Positions 7,470-15,284 of a DNA stretch of 15,708 nucleotides are shown in pieces (position 1 is the stretch's first letter; every line of letters starts with the position of its first letter). Origin of the DNA: Candidatus Methanocorpusculum equi (GTDB taxonomy: Archaea > Halobacteriota > Methanomicrobia > Methanomicrobiales > Methanocorpusculaceae); contig JAGHSU010000150.1 in NCBI GenBank assembly GCA_018065685.1, positions 1 to 15,708 of the forward strand. Reading direction: 5' to 3'. The notes under the pieces were generated by a model, which did not search any database, was not told where the DNA came from, and saw only the letters and a program-made list of their open reading frames with translations. The position numbers and the translations under genes are program-made.

Positions 7470-8792
7470 ATGGATTCATCCGCGACAGCCCTGATTATCA
7501 TCTCGCTTCTGACCTGCGCTGCTATGACAGCCGCGGCAATCATAAAACCAAGAATCAGGGTCGGGCGTTTTTCTCTAAGCACCTACTGGATAATCACCCT
7601 TGCAGGTGCTTTAATCATTCTTGTATCAGGTCTTATCAATCCCGCGTACCTGATTGAGGGCCTCACCTCCGACTCCGCGGTAAATCCGGTAAAAATCCTC
7701 ATCCTCTTCTTTGCGATGTCGTTTTTATCTCTCTTCCTTGATGAGATATCCTTTTTCCGGTATCTGGCAGAGCTTACGGTACGAAAAGCAGGGGTTTCGC
7801 AGATAAAACTCTTCATCGCTCTCTTTGCCGTAATCTCCATTCTGACCGTCTTCACCTCAAACGATATTATCATCCTTACCTTCACGCCGTTCATCTGCTA
7901 TTTTGCAAAATACACGAGGATAAACCCGGTCCCGTATCTTCTGGCGGAGTTTGCCGCGGCAAACACCTGGAGCATGGCTCTTATCATAGGAAATCCGACA
8001 AACATCTATCTGGCATCCATGTACCAGGTAGGGTTTTTGGAGTACGCATCCGTTATGATTCTCCCGGCCCTGGTAACAGCCGCCGCGGCATTTCTGATTA
8101 TCTTCCTCCTCTTCAGGAAAACGCTTGGAGAGCCGCTGAAAGCACCTGATATGGAGGAGCACCGGACCCGTATTTCAGATAAGCCCGCTCTTGTCATCGG
8201 GCTGATTCATTTAGGCGTCTGCACCGCGCTTCTCGTCATATCATCCTTTATCGGCGTTGATATGTGGCTCATCTCCCTTGCAGCAGCTCTGAGTCTGGTC
8301 ATTTTCATCCTCGTGCTCTCATGTATCCGCAAAAAAGGACCGGCGGCTTTAGCCTCCGCCGCAAAGCGCGTTCCCTGGGAGTTTATTCCGTTCATCCTCT
8401 CGATGTTTACCATCGTCCTGGCGCTCTCAGGGGCAGGTATCACCGAATCCCTCGCGCATCTCCTCTCTGCAGGTGACCCGGTCTTTACCTACGGTATTGC
8501 CTCGTTCCTTTCGGCAAACCTCATAAACAATATCCCGATGAGTGTTCTTTTTGCCTTTATCTTAGAAGGCGTCTCCCAGGCAGCGCTTATGCCTGCCCTG
8601 TATGCATCGGTTCTCGGCTCAAACCTTTGTGCCGTCTTTACACCGGTAGGGGCCCTCGCGGGACTCATGTGGATGGGTATTCTAAAGAAGACAGAGGTCT
8701 CATTTTCCTATCTTTCGTTTGTGAAGTACGGGGTTTTAATCGCCCTGCCTGCCCTTGCCGCGGGTCTGTTTATTCTCTGGTGTATTGTGTAA
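7470..8792 (+). CDS. ArsB/NhaD-type (ion transporter superfamily) membrane permease
   Basis: This 440-aa polytopic membrane protein has about 10-12 hydrophobic segments in two repeated halves. Diagnostic re-entrant-loop motifs appear in each half. The first half has TSNDIIILTFTPF (129-141) and the GNPTN loop (174-178). The second half has SANLINNIPMS (348-358) and SNLCAVFTPVGALAGLMW (384-401). The TND.../NNxP pair with GN/TP loops fits the ArsB/NhaD/CitM ion transporter superfamily. The substrate (arsenite, sodium, or a di- or tricarboxylate) is undetermined. No arsR, arsA or arsC gene is nearby, so an arsenite role is only a possibility. It converges on the MFS gene with one base between the two stop codons. 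Confidence 0.85.
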   Translation: MDSSATALIIISLLTCAAMTAAAIIKPRIRVGRFSLSTYWIITLAGALIILVSGLINPAYLIEGLTSDSAVNPVKILILFFAMSFLSLFLDEISFFRYLAELTVRKAGVSQIKLFIALFAVISILTVFTSNDIIILTFTPFICYFAKYTRINPVPYLLAEFAAANTWSMALIIGNPTNIYLASMYQVGFLEYASVMILPALVTAAAAFLIIFLLFRKTLGEPLKAPDMEEHRTRISDKPALVIGLIHLGVCTALLVISSFIGVDMWLISLAAALSLVIFILVLSCIRKKGPAALASAAKRVPWEFIPFILSMFTIVLALSGAGITESLAHLLSAGDPVFTYGIASFLSANLINNIPMSVLFAFILEGVSQAALMPALYASVLGSNLCAVFTPVGALAGLMWMGILKKTEVSFSYLSFVKYGVLIALPALAAGLFILWCIV

Positions 8793-8793
8793 T

Positions 8794-10005
8794 TTAAGCA
8801 CTTTTCCCCGCCGCAGTTTTCTTTGCCGGCTTTATCTTATATCTGATAAAGAGGGCCAGAATCGGCGCTATCGCGATTGGAATAATCAGAAGCTGCATCG
8901 CAAATGTGAGGCCCGAGACATCTGCGATAAGTCCGATGAATGTTGCAGCGACCCCGCCGACTCCGAGCGTAAACCCGAGTGTGAGTCCCGATGCAAAGCC
9001 CGCTCTTCCGGGCAGAAGTTCCTGCGCCATCGTAACTGATGTGACGTAGCAGAAGCTTGCAAAGAACGCGTATGTCATAATACCTGCAAACATCAGCGCC
9101 CCGCCGGAGAAGATTAAAAGGAACGCCGGAATCGCAAGAGCAAGGCCTGCCACAAGCATCTTTTTCCGTCCGAAACGGTCCGAGAGAAATCCTCCGACCA
9201 GCTGCCCTGCGACACCGGAAAAGAGCATTATGGTAACTACTGCCGATGCCAGAGCAGCAGTCATCTCCATCTCTCCCAGGATCAGCATTGTAGGAAGGTA
9301 GGTGATGAGCCCGAGGTATCCGATTGCCCGGAGAGCACAGACGGTGACAACAAGAAATGCCGCTTTGTTCATCTGTCTGCGCTCATCTGCCGGAATCTGA
9401 ACCGCACTTTTCACAGGTTTTGCAGCTTCCTTTTCCGGAAGGTTTCCTTTTCTCCCCGTCATACGCCAGATCCAGGCAGTGCCGATGATACCCGGAAGGA
9501 CCAGCCAGGCAACCGCGGGAAGACCTGCAAATGTAATGAGGCATCCTGCAATCAGAGGTCCTATTGCATAACTGATGCTTCCTGCGGTCGTAAATAATGA
9601 GTTATAGAATCCGAGTTTATGCGGAGGGCTGATTTTATAAATCAGGTTCATCCCCGTGGGGTGGAAGAGGGCATGACCGATTGCAGCCCCTCCTACCAGA
9701 CAGAGCAGGATGACGTAGTTGTTTGTCAGAACCGAAAGCGATACGCCTGCAGCGCCAATTAAGACGCAGAATGCCACGTTTGCGGTTTTCCGGTCTTATC
9801 ATTCCAGATGCCGACAAACGGCTGCGCAATCGATGACACCACGTTAAAGATAGTTACCACAAGCCCTGCGAAAAAGTATGACAGCCCCATCCCGTCAATC
9901 AGAAACGGGAGGATGACCGGAAGGACCGGTGGTGTAAAGGTCAATAATAAAGTGCCCTGCGATGGCACTGATGAGTGATTTGTTTTCATGACCTGCGTCT
10001 GACAT
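8794..10005 (-). pseudogene. MFS transporter broken by two frameshifts
   Basis: Read with two frame corrections this is a complete major facilitator of about 400 aa with roughly 12 membrane segments. The start ATG at 10005 gives MSDAGHENKSLISAIAGHFI then IDLYT. Near 9930 the coherent frame moves (one extra base, or two lost in a C run) to VLPVILPFLIDGMGLSYFFA and the loop GIWNDKTGKP. Near 9779-9781 one base is missing from a T run (A run in the sense strand), and the frame returns to VAFCVLIGAAGVSLSVL. It then runs to the stop, with GGFLSDRFGRKK between the C-terminal helices. Without correction the first frame stops soon after 9930. The type resembles fosmidomycin-resistance-like exporters, but the substrate is unknown. 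A good TATA-like stretch at 10026-10037 gives a leaderless start at 10005. It is either a recent pseudogene or a sequencing error. Confidence 0.85.
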
Positions 10006-10161
10006 TTGGGATACGTCTGACCTTCTTTATTTTTTATGTGTCTGTATTATTGTGTTTTGGTGGAATATCAACTATGGGATATCTCTTTCCGGAAAGGAGG
10101 ATGGGCGGGGTACAGATACCTCATTAGAACCCCCTGACCTGTTCTGAAAAAGGAAAACAAA

Positions 10162-10269
10162 CAGAAAATAAAAACCAGACAGAAAATAAAAACCAGACAG
10201 AAAATAAAAATCAGGCAGAAAATAAAAATCAGACAGAAAATAAAACCCGGACGGAAAATAAAAAAAATA
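10162..10269. repeat. Six tandem copies of an 18-bp unit
   Basis: The unit CAGAAAATAAAAACCAGA repeats at 10162, 10180, 10198, 10216, 10234 and 10252, diverging in the last two copies. The array fills the spacer between the tfs stop (10282) and the MFS promoter. On the minus strand each unit gives a TTTTTATTTTCTG tract, so the tfs transcript would run into six successive U-rich tracts. Since 18 is a multiple of three, an open frame runs through it (FIFCLV repeats), but that is a by-product of the repeat. Confidence 0.9.
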
Positions 10270-10281
10270 AAATGAGGATGT

Positions 10282-10602
10282 TTAATCGTATTCACGCCAG
10301 GTGTGGTGACACTTGGTGCAGCGGAAGAATCTTACCTCGGATTCATCCGCACTTCTCAGCTGTCTGAGCCACCATTCCGCCAGGTTGTGGCCGCAGTTCG
10401 GACAGGTAATCTGAATTGTCGGTTTTGTTCCGAGGTTTTCGTCGCCGTCTACAATCAGAATATCATTCTCCTGCATGTAGGCAACTTTCTTCATCTGGTC
10501 TTTCTCTTCTTTGGAAATGGGTTCCTCATGGCCGCATTTGGTACAGACAAATTTACCGTCTCTTGCCTTCATGAGTTTCCCGCATTCTGGACAGAATATC
10601 AT
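10282..10602 (-). CDS. tfs: Transcription factor S (TFIIS/RPB9-like)
   Basis: TFS stimulates transcript cleavage by backtracked archaeal RNA polymerase. The 106-aa protein has two zinc ribbons. The N-terminal one uses C4, C7, C20 and C23 (CPEC...CTKC). The C-terminal one uses C67, C70, C95 and C98 (CPNC...CTKC). Between the C-terminal cysteine pairs lies the acidic hairpin RSADES, with D86 and E87 matching the catalytic DE pair that reaches the polymerase active site. Length is exactly that of the family. A TATA box, TTATTTAAAG, at 10634-10625 (minus strand) centres 28 bp before the ATG, so the mRNA should be leaderless. It is divergent from the archaeosortase gene and followed by the 18-bp repeat array. 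Confidence 0.95.
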   Translation of the reverse strand: MIFCPECGKLMKARDGKFVCTKCGHEEPISKEEKDQMKKVAYMQENDILIVDGDENLGTKPTIQITCPNCGHNLAEWWLRQLRSADESEVRFFRCTKCHHTWREYD

Positions 10603-10624
10603 GTAATAAAGGTGTGTCTTTATT

Positions 10625-10634
10625 CTTTAAATAA
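10625..10634 (-). promoter_or_regulatory. TATA box of tfs
   Basis: TTATTTAAAG on the minus strand is centred 28 bp before the tfs ATG, the spacing expected for a leaderless archaeal transcript. Confidence 0.55.
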
Positions 10635-10667
10635 CCAAAGCATTTATCCTTAGTTCATTCAGAAAAA

Positions 10668-10677
10668 AGATATACTT
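10668..10677 (+). promoter_or_regulatory. TATA box of the archaeosortase gene
   Basis: AGATATACTT is centred about 29 bp before the ATG at 10702, consistent with a leaderless transcript covering artA and the downstream HIT gene. Confidence 0.5.
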
Positions 10678-10701
10678 ACAAGGCAAACCAGATATAGAAA
10701 A

Positions 10702-11604
10702 ATGGCCGGACTCATAGAAACAATTCTCTTCACTGCAGCGCTCATCCTGTTTATCCTGTTCTTTATCCCGGGAAAGTTCCGGAAGTATTTCGGGATAGCC
10801 GCCTGGATCGCCCTTGTTGCAGGTCTTTTTGCAATGCTTCCCGAGCTGATATTCGTAGAAGGAAATGTTATCTATCCTGTCCTGATTGCCCTGTCTGTAA
10901 TCCTTCTCATCATCACGATAAAGCATCTCTTAAAAGAAGATAAACCAATCATGGACTTTACCTGTGCGGGAGGGGTATTTTGTATCCTCTATGTCTCGTT
11001 CATTCTCTTTAAGCCGCTTGCCGACTGGCTGATCGGAACTGTCGTCTACTGGATATCGGTTGTGCTCAATGCCATGGGATTCGAGTACTACCGTGTGGCG
11101 GAAGGAAGCGCCTTTTATCCGGATTTCTGGAACTTCTTCTTCTCGCTCCCGCCGGAAGAAACACTGATGCCGGGAGTCGGCTACGTAGGTATCGGCTATG
11201 CGGATGAAATTGTTCTCGGATGTACCGGTATTACTGCGATTGCCCTTCTTGCTGCGGTGGTGTTTCTGACGCATACAACATGGATTAAGAAGATTCTTCT
11301 TCTGCTGCTTGTAACAGTCCCCGTCTATGTCATCAATGTGTTCCGCAACGTGTTTGTGATAACCACATACTTTAACCAGTCCCTTAATCTTTTCCCGGAA
11401 TGGTTTATCGGAAATCCTATCCCCGGGTTTGCCAGCTACTTCTGGTCGCATAACGTTATCTGCGAAGGAGCGGCATTTCTTGTCATCATCGTGCTTGCCG
11501 TCATTCTTTTCAAATGTATGCCCGGGCTTCTCGGGACGGTGCGTGATATCGTTATGATCTTTGTCGAAGACATCAGAACATTTGTCAGAGGAAAGAAACA
11601 GTAA
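10702..11604 (+). CDS. artA: Archaeosortase/exosortase family transpeptidase
   Basis: Archaeosortases are membrane cysteine transpeptidases that cut C-terminal sorting signals (PGF-CTERM type for ArtA) from surface proteins and link them to lipid. This 300-aa protein has about eight hydrophobic segments. It has the expected catalytic core: C174 in EIVLGCTGITAIALLA, R215 in YVINVFRNVFVI, and a third polar residue region at SHNVI with H250. In the Haloferax ArtA as I recall it, the third key residue is an Arg, so the His here is a possible family difference. Length and residue spacing are close to ArtA, so I favour it over other archaeosortase classes. No PGF-CTERM substrate is visible in the window. 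Its stop codon directly abuts the HIT gene start. Confidence 0.85.
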   Translation: MAGLIETILFTAALILFILFFIPGKFRKYFGIAAWIALVAGLFAMLPELIFVEGNVIYPVLIALSVILLIITIKHLLKEDKPIMDFTCAGGVFCILYVSFILFKPLADWLIGTVVYWISVVLNAMGFEYYRVAEGSAFYPDFWNFFFSLPPEETLMPGVGYVGIGYADEIVLGCTGITAIALLAAVVFLTHTTWIKKILLLLLVTVPVYVINVFRNVFVITTYFNQSLNLFPEWFIGNPIPGFASYFWSHNVICEGAAFLVIIVLAVILFKCMPGLLGTVRDIVMIFVEDIRTFVRGKKQ

Positions 11605-11982
11605 ATGGAAACTCCCTGTCCGTTCTGCAGCCGCTCAGGCGCACTGTTTGAAAATGAACATGCATATGTCCGGGAGGACAAATTCCCGGTATCCCCCGGT
11701 CATCTGCTGATAATCCCGAAGCGGCACGTCCCGGACTGGTTTTCACTGACGGAAGAAGAACAGCAGGCGGTGCTTGCTCTTCTTTCGCGGGCGAAAGAGT
11801 ATCTTGATGTGCGGTATCACCCGGACGGGTACAACATTGGTATAAATTGCGGAAAGGCCGCAGGTCAGACGGTGTTTCATGTGCATATGCACCTGATTCC
11901 GCGGTATGCAGGAGATGTGGAGAATCCGCGCGGAGGAGTCCGCGGGGTTATTGCGGATAAGAAGGATTACCTGTCCGGATAA
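11605..11982 (+). CDS. HIT family nucleotide hydrolase/transferase
   Basis: The histidine-triad signature HVHMHLIPR gives H92, H94 and H96, the middle or last histidine acting as nucleophile on nucleoside phosphoramidates or dinucleotides. The 125-aa length, the N-terminal CPFC pair (C5, C8) and the FPVSPGHLLIIPKRH strand (27-41) place it with Hint/Fhit-like proteins such as Hit-family AMP hydrolases. Its ATG follows the archaeosortase TAA with no spacer. An AGAGG stretch at 11587-11591 could be a distant ribosome site, so translation is probably coupled. No functional link to the archaeosortase is evident. T-rich sequence after the stop could end transcription before the homocysteine cluster promoter. 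Confidence 0.93.
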   Translation: METPCPFCSRSGALFENEHAYVREDKFPVSPGHLLIIPKRHVPDWFSLTEEEQQAVLALLSRAKEYLDVRYHPDGYNIGINCGKAAGQTVFHVHMHLIPRYAGDVENPRGGVRGVIADKKDYLSG

Positions 11983-12059
11983 TTTTGTCTGTTCTTACCC
12001 GTTCCTCTTTTCCTCATCATTTTCTTATCCTCATCCCTTCGTTCATCCAAATCAACCCC

Positions 12060-12068
12060 TTTATATAG
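12060..12068 (+). promoter_or_regulatory. TATA box of the homocysteine cluster
   Basis: TTTATATAG is a near-consensus archaeal TATA box centred about 30 bp before the ATG at 12094. A leaderless or very short-leader transcript of the three-gene cluster is expected. Confidence 0.65.
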
Positions 12069-12093
12069 ATTGAGAGCATAATTAATTCCTATT

Positions 12094-13602
12094 ATGTATG
12101 AGACCATCGACGAAATCAATGAACGCATTCGTGATGGAAGTGTCCGTGTAGCAACAGCTGAGGAGATGCCGGGTATTGTTGATGAACTCGGCACTGCCGG
12201 AGCATTGAAGGAAGTGGATGTTGTAACGACCGGCACCTTCGGAGCGATGTGTTCTTCCGGAGTCTTCTTAAACTTCGGTCATGCGGAAATCCCCATCCGG
12301 ATGGAAAAGATGTACTTAAACGATGTCGAAGCGCACGCAGGCCTTGCTGCAGTTGACTGCTATCTCGGGGCAACCGCCGAGTCGGAAACGCTCCATGCGG
12401 ACTACGGAGGCGCACACGTCATCGAGGATTTTATAGCCGGAAAGACCGTAGAACTCCGTGCAACAGGTAAAGGAACCGACTGTTATCCCCGCCGCGCAAT
12501 CACCAATGAATTTACCCTCGACGAACTCAATCAGGCGGTCATGGTCAATCCGAGAAACTCATATCAGTGTTATGACGCGGCAACCAACATGGGAAACCGC
12601 ATGGTCAGAACCTATATGGGCTGCCTCCTTCCGGGACACCGGAATGTCACCTACTCAGGCGCCGGATGTTTATCTCCCTTAACAAACGACCCGCACTTTG
12701 ATGTCATCGGGTCAGGCACGCCGATTTTCCTCGGAGGAGCCAACGGAATTGTAATCGGTGAAGGAACGCAGAGCTCTCCCGGGACCGGATTTTCCACCCT
12801 GATGACCTGCGGAAATCTTAAGGATATGTCTCCTGACTTTATCCGTGCTGCAACCATGACCGGATACGGGGTAACCATGTACGTCGGTGTGGGTGTACCT
12901 ATTCCGCTCTTAAATGAAGAAATTGTACGGCACACCGCAGTCCGCGATGAGGACCTGGTAACAGAGATTGTCGACTACGGAACGCCTGTCAGAAACAGAC
13001 CGGTAATCCGGAAAGTCACCTATGCGGAGCTTAAAAGCGGCTCGGTCGAGATTAACGGGGAAGAAGTGAGAACTGCCCCCTTATCCAGCTATAAGAAGGC
13101 ACGTGAGGTTGCAGGAGAGCTGAAAAAGAGAATTGAAGGCGGCGGTTTCCTGATGGCAAAAGCAACCCATCCGATTGACAACACCAAGTGCAACAAGCCG
13201 ATGGCGGAAAAAGGAGAGACAGTCCACGTCTCTGACGTCATGGTGAAGTCCTTTGTAACCGTCACCGGGGACCAGACGGTAAAAGAAGCCGCAAAACTCC
13301 TCTTAAAAGGAGACACAAACCATCTTCCGGTCATTGACAAAGAGAACCGTCTCTCGGGAATTGTTACAACCTATGACATCTCAAAGGCGTTTGCAAACGA
13401 CGTGCAGGAGGCAACGGTCTCGGAGATTATGGTGCAGAAGGTCTACACCACAACACCTGATGTGCCGATAGATGTTGCAGCCAGTATGCTCCAGCAGAAC
13501 AATATCGGAGCACTTGTAGTCATTGATGCAAACCGCCATGTCCTTGGTCTGCTTCACTCGTATGATTTGGGAGAACGTGTTGTCCGGAGGGAGCAGAGAT
13601 GA
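12094..13602 (+). CDS. Homocysteine biosynthesis protein (HcyBio/DUF39) with two CBS domains
   Basis: This belongs to the COG1900 family, typified by Methanosarcina acetivorans MA1821. That protein converts aspartate semialdehyde to homocysteine with a sulfur donor, in organisms lacking the usual O-acylhomoserine route. Residues 1-355 form the HcyBio domain. C53 (TGTFGAMCSSG) and C130 (GKGTDCYPRR) match by position the two cysteines I recall as essential in MA1821. Further conserved blocks are GCLLPGHRNVTYSGAGCLSP (177-196) and the glycine-rich IFLGGANGIVIGEGTQSSPG (211-230). Two CBS motifs follow (about 378-433 and 440-496), which may bind an adenylate or S-adenosyl ligand as a regulator. 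The length of 502 aa fits. Its stop overlaps the next start (ATGA), and a strong TATA box precedes it. Confidence 0.95.
   Translation: MYETIDEINERIRDGSVRVATAEEMPGIVDELGTAGALKEVDVVTTGTFGAMCSSGVFLNFGHAEIPIRMEKMYLNDVEAHAGLAAVDCYLGATAESETLHADYGGAHVIEDFIAGKTVELRATGKGTDCYPRRAITNEFTLDELNQAVMVNPRNSYQCYDAATNMGNRMVRTYMGCLLPGHRNVTYSGAGCLSPLTNDPHFDVIGSGTPIFLGGANGIVIGEGTQSSPGTGFSTLMTCGNLKDMSPDFIRAATMTGYGVTMYVGVGVPIPLLNEEIVRHTAVRDEDLVTEIVDYGTPVRNRPVIRKVTYAELKSGSVEINGEEVRTAPLSSYKKAREVAGELKKRIEGGGFLMAKATHPIDNTKCNKPMAEKGETVHVSDVMVKSFVTVTGDQTVKEAAKLLLKGDTNHLPVIDKENRLSGIVTTYDISKAFANDVQEATVSEIMVQKVYTTTPDVPIDVAASMLQQNNIGALVVIDANRHVLGLLHSYDLGERVVRREQR
13586..13591 (+). promoter_or_regulatory. Strong ribosome binding site for the NIL-ferredoxin
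   Basis: GGAGGG lies 7 bases before the ATG at 13599, inside the end of the HcyBio gene. It fixes the start of the internal cistron and contrasts with the leaderless first genes of operons in this window. Confidence 0.75.
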
Positions 13603-13985
13603 AGCTTTTAGTGGACTTCGGAAACGGAAACACCCAGGACCCCGCGATTGCATCAGCCATCCTTGAGACCGGCATTGCCGCAAGTATTGAACGGGCGATG
13701 ATGGAAGAGGACGGGGGATGGGTTCTGTTATCCGTCGAGGACGGGGAGGAGGAGCGTTTCTCTGCGGCGCTTGCAAAACGGGGTGTCGCATCCCGTATCC
13801 AGACCAACTCGGTTGTCTATAACGCGGATGAGTGTGTGGACTGCGGTCTTTGTACCAGTCTTTGTATGAAACATGTCTTCTCGTTTGACAAAGACTGGAA
13901 TCTTGTGGTGGACGCCGACCGCTGTGTGCTCTGCGGCAGGTGTGCGGAGTTTTGTCCGCAGCGTGCCCTGACTGTGCAGAAATAA
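13599..13985 (+). CDS. NIL-domain 2[4Fe-4S] ferredoxin for homocysteine synthesis
   Basis: This 128-aa protein is the MA1822-type partner of HcyBio. Residues 1-72 resemble a NIL (ACT-like) domain. Residues 73-128 carry two 4Fe-4S motifs: C79-C82-C85-C89 (CVDCGLCTSLC, followed by Met rather than the usual Pro) and C109-C112-C115-C119 (CVLCGRCAEFCP). In M. acetivorans this ferredoxin is required with the COG1900 protein, presumably to supply electrons for making the thiol. The gene overlaps the upstream stop by four bases (ATGA), so the two proteins are probably made together. Confidence 0.93.
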   Translation: MKLLVDFGNGNTQDPAIASAILETGIAASIERAMMEEDGGWVLLSVEDGEEERFSAALAKRGVASRIQTNSVVYNADECVDCGLCTSLCMKHVFSFDKDWNLVVDADRCVLCGRCAEFCPQRALTVQK

Positions 13986-14008
13986 GTCCCCCATAATAAG
14001 TTCCCTAT

Positions 14009-14713
14009 ATGATTCGTGAACATTTCGCTTATCATGAGACGATAACAACAATCCTTGGCGACACGGAGGAAGATATAGCCGCGGCAAAAAAGGGCATGCT
14101 TTCCGCCCGCCACGACCTTGAGGCATATATTGCCTCAGACCCTTTTTTTCAGCTGAGTTATGACCCGGTACTGGTCAGAGAGGATGCGCCGGAGGTTGTT
14201 TTACGGATGGCTGATGCGGGTTCTGAGGCCGGTACGGGGCCGATGGCTGCAGTAGCAGCCGCAATCGCCTGGGCAGGCGCGGAGGCGATGCAGGACTTTG
14301 GTGCGTCCTTTGGTCTTATCGACAACGGGGGAGACATCGCATTTTTCTCGGACCGTGTGGTGAGCGTCGGAATCCATGCGGGGACGGCTCCCTCGTCTGA
14401 TAAGTTCGCCTTTGTTCTTCCTCCGCAGAAGACAATCAGCGGTATCTGTACCTCGTCTGCTACCGTGGGGCCTTCGGTTTCCTTTGGCATCTGTGATGCG
14501 GTTGTCTGCTTTGCGGATAATCCTGCAAAAGCTGATGCCTGGGCAACGTCGCTTTGCAACCGGATAACGCCTGAGACGTTTTCGGAGGTCCTTCCCCGCG
14601 AATCAGCCCTGCACGGTGTCTATGCGGTAGCAGGCGACTGGATCGGGAGATGGGGGACGCTTCCCGAAATCCGGCCTGCAAAGGTGGATACAGGGCTTAT
14701 AACGAAGGGGTAA
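14009..14713 (+). CDS. UPF0280/COG2122 protein (ApbE-like)
   Basis: This 234-aa protein belongs to the UPF0280 (COG2122) family, structurally akin to ApbE flavin transferases. Family blocks are SDPFFQLSYDPV (43-54), GTGPMAAVAAAIAWAG (75-90), GLIDNGGDIAF (102-112) and GICTSSATVGPSVSFG (145-160). Its M. acetivorans relative (MA1715) was linked genetically to homocysteine formation together with MA1821 and MA1822. Here it sits 23 bp after the NIL-ferredoxin on the same strand, strong context for the same pathway. No clear ribosome site precedes the ATG. Flavin transfer activity is not demonstrated for this family and is inference. The last 17 bp overlap the convergent zinc-ribbon gene. Confidence 0.92.
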   Translation: MIREHFAYHETITTILGDTEEDIAAAKKGMLSARHDLEAYIASDPFFQLSYDPVLVREDAPEVVLRMADAGSEAGTGPMAAVAAAIAWAGAEAMQDFGASFGLIDNGGDIAFFSDRVVSVGIHAGTAPSSDKFAFVLPPQKTISGICTSSATVGPSVSFGICDAVVCFADNPAKADAWATSLCNRITPETFSEVLPRESALHGVYAVAGDWIGRWGTLPEIRPAKVDTGLITKG

Positions 14714-14851
14714 GGGAACCCGTGGAGGACTGCTCTGTTCCCCGGTCTGCCTGTTTATTCCTGTTCTTTTGTCCGGGTGTCGCTCGTTTTTCCCTGCAGA
14801 CATGCTTTTTCCGGCACTTCGGGCAGAGCACATCCCCGCATTCGCGGCATT

Positions 14852-14909
14852 TTCTCATCTTTGATTTGGGGAAGGAGTTTCCGCATCCGTCGCATACAAT
14901 CTGCTCTTC
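14852..14909 (-). repeat. 58-bp direct repeat, copy 1 (zinc-ribbon module)
   Basis: This matches 15227-15284 at 57 of 58 positions, the single difference changing Asn to Lys at CG(N/K)SFPKSK. It encodes EEQIVCDGCG-SFPKSKMR. Identity at synonymous sites suggests recent duplication or gene conversion between modules. Confidence 0.9.
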
Positions 14910-15080
14910 CTCTTCTTTCTTCCCCTTTGTCTCTGTGCTCTGAGGGGAGGACTCTTTTGTCTCCGGGTTTTCCTCTTTTTGCGGGGTCTTTTTTACCGGC
15001 GGAGCGGTTTGTGTTCCAAAGAGCTGTTCCTTTGCATCTTTCTGTGCAGCATCCTTCTGTACTGCATCCTTTTGCTGTTT

Positions 15081-15147
15081 GTCTTTATCCTTATCCCTAT
15101 CTTTATCCCTATCTTTATCCTTAGCCTTATCTTTATCCTTGGCCTTT
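15081..15147 (-). repeat. Lys-Asp coding microsatellite
   Basis: Imperfect 6-base repeats (TTATCC/TTATCT on +, reading as AAGGAT-type codon pairs on -) encode alternating Lys/Arg-Asp residues with interspersed Lys-Ala. The stretch forms a charged, probably extended linker between two zinc-ribbon modules and is prone to length change by slippage. Confidence 0.8.
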
Positions 15148-15226
15148 CCCTTTTTGTCACCGTGTCCGGCACAGGAATGGAGTATCCTGCATTTCGGACA
15201 GAGGACCGCGCCGCAGTTCTGACACC

Positions 15227-15284
15227 TTCTCATCTTTGATTTGGGGAAGGATTTTCCGCATCCGTCGCATACAATCTGCTCTTC
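15227..15284 (-). repeat. 58-bp direct repeat, copy 2 (zinc-ribbon module)
   Basis: This is the partner of 14852-14909 in the upstream module of the same gene, 57 of 58 bases identical, with copy starts 375 bp apart. Confidence 0.9.

Noticed and set aside
10162..10269. CRISPR array
   Set aside because: The repeats are directly adjacent with no unique spacers, the unit is only 18 bp, and no cas genes are present.
10068..10295. 75-codon frame with repeated FIFCLV segments resembling a membrane peptide
   Set aside because: It is an artefact of the 18-bp tandem repeat read in an A/T-rich frame, with no start signals.
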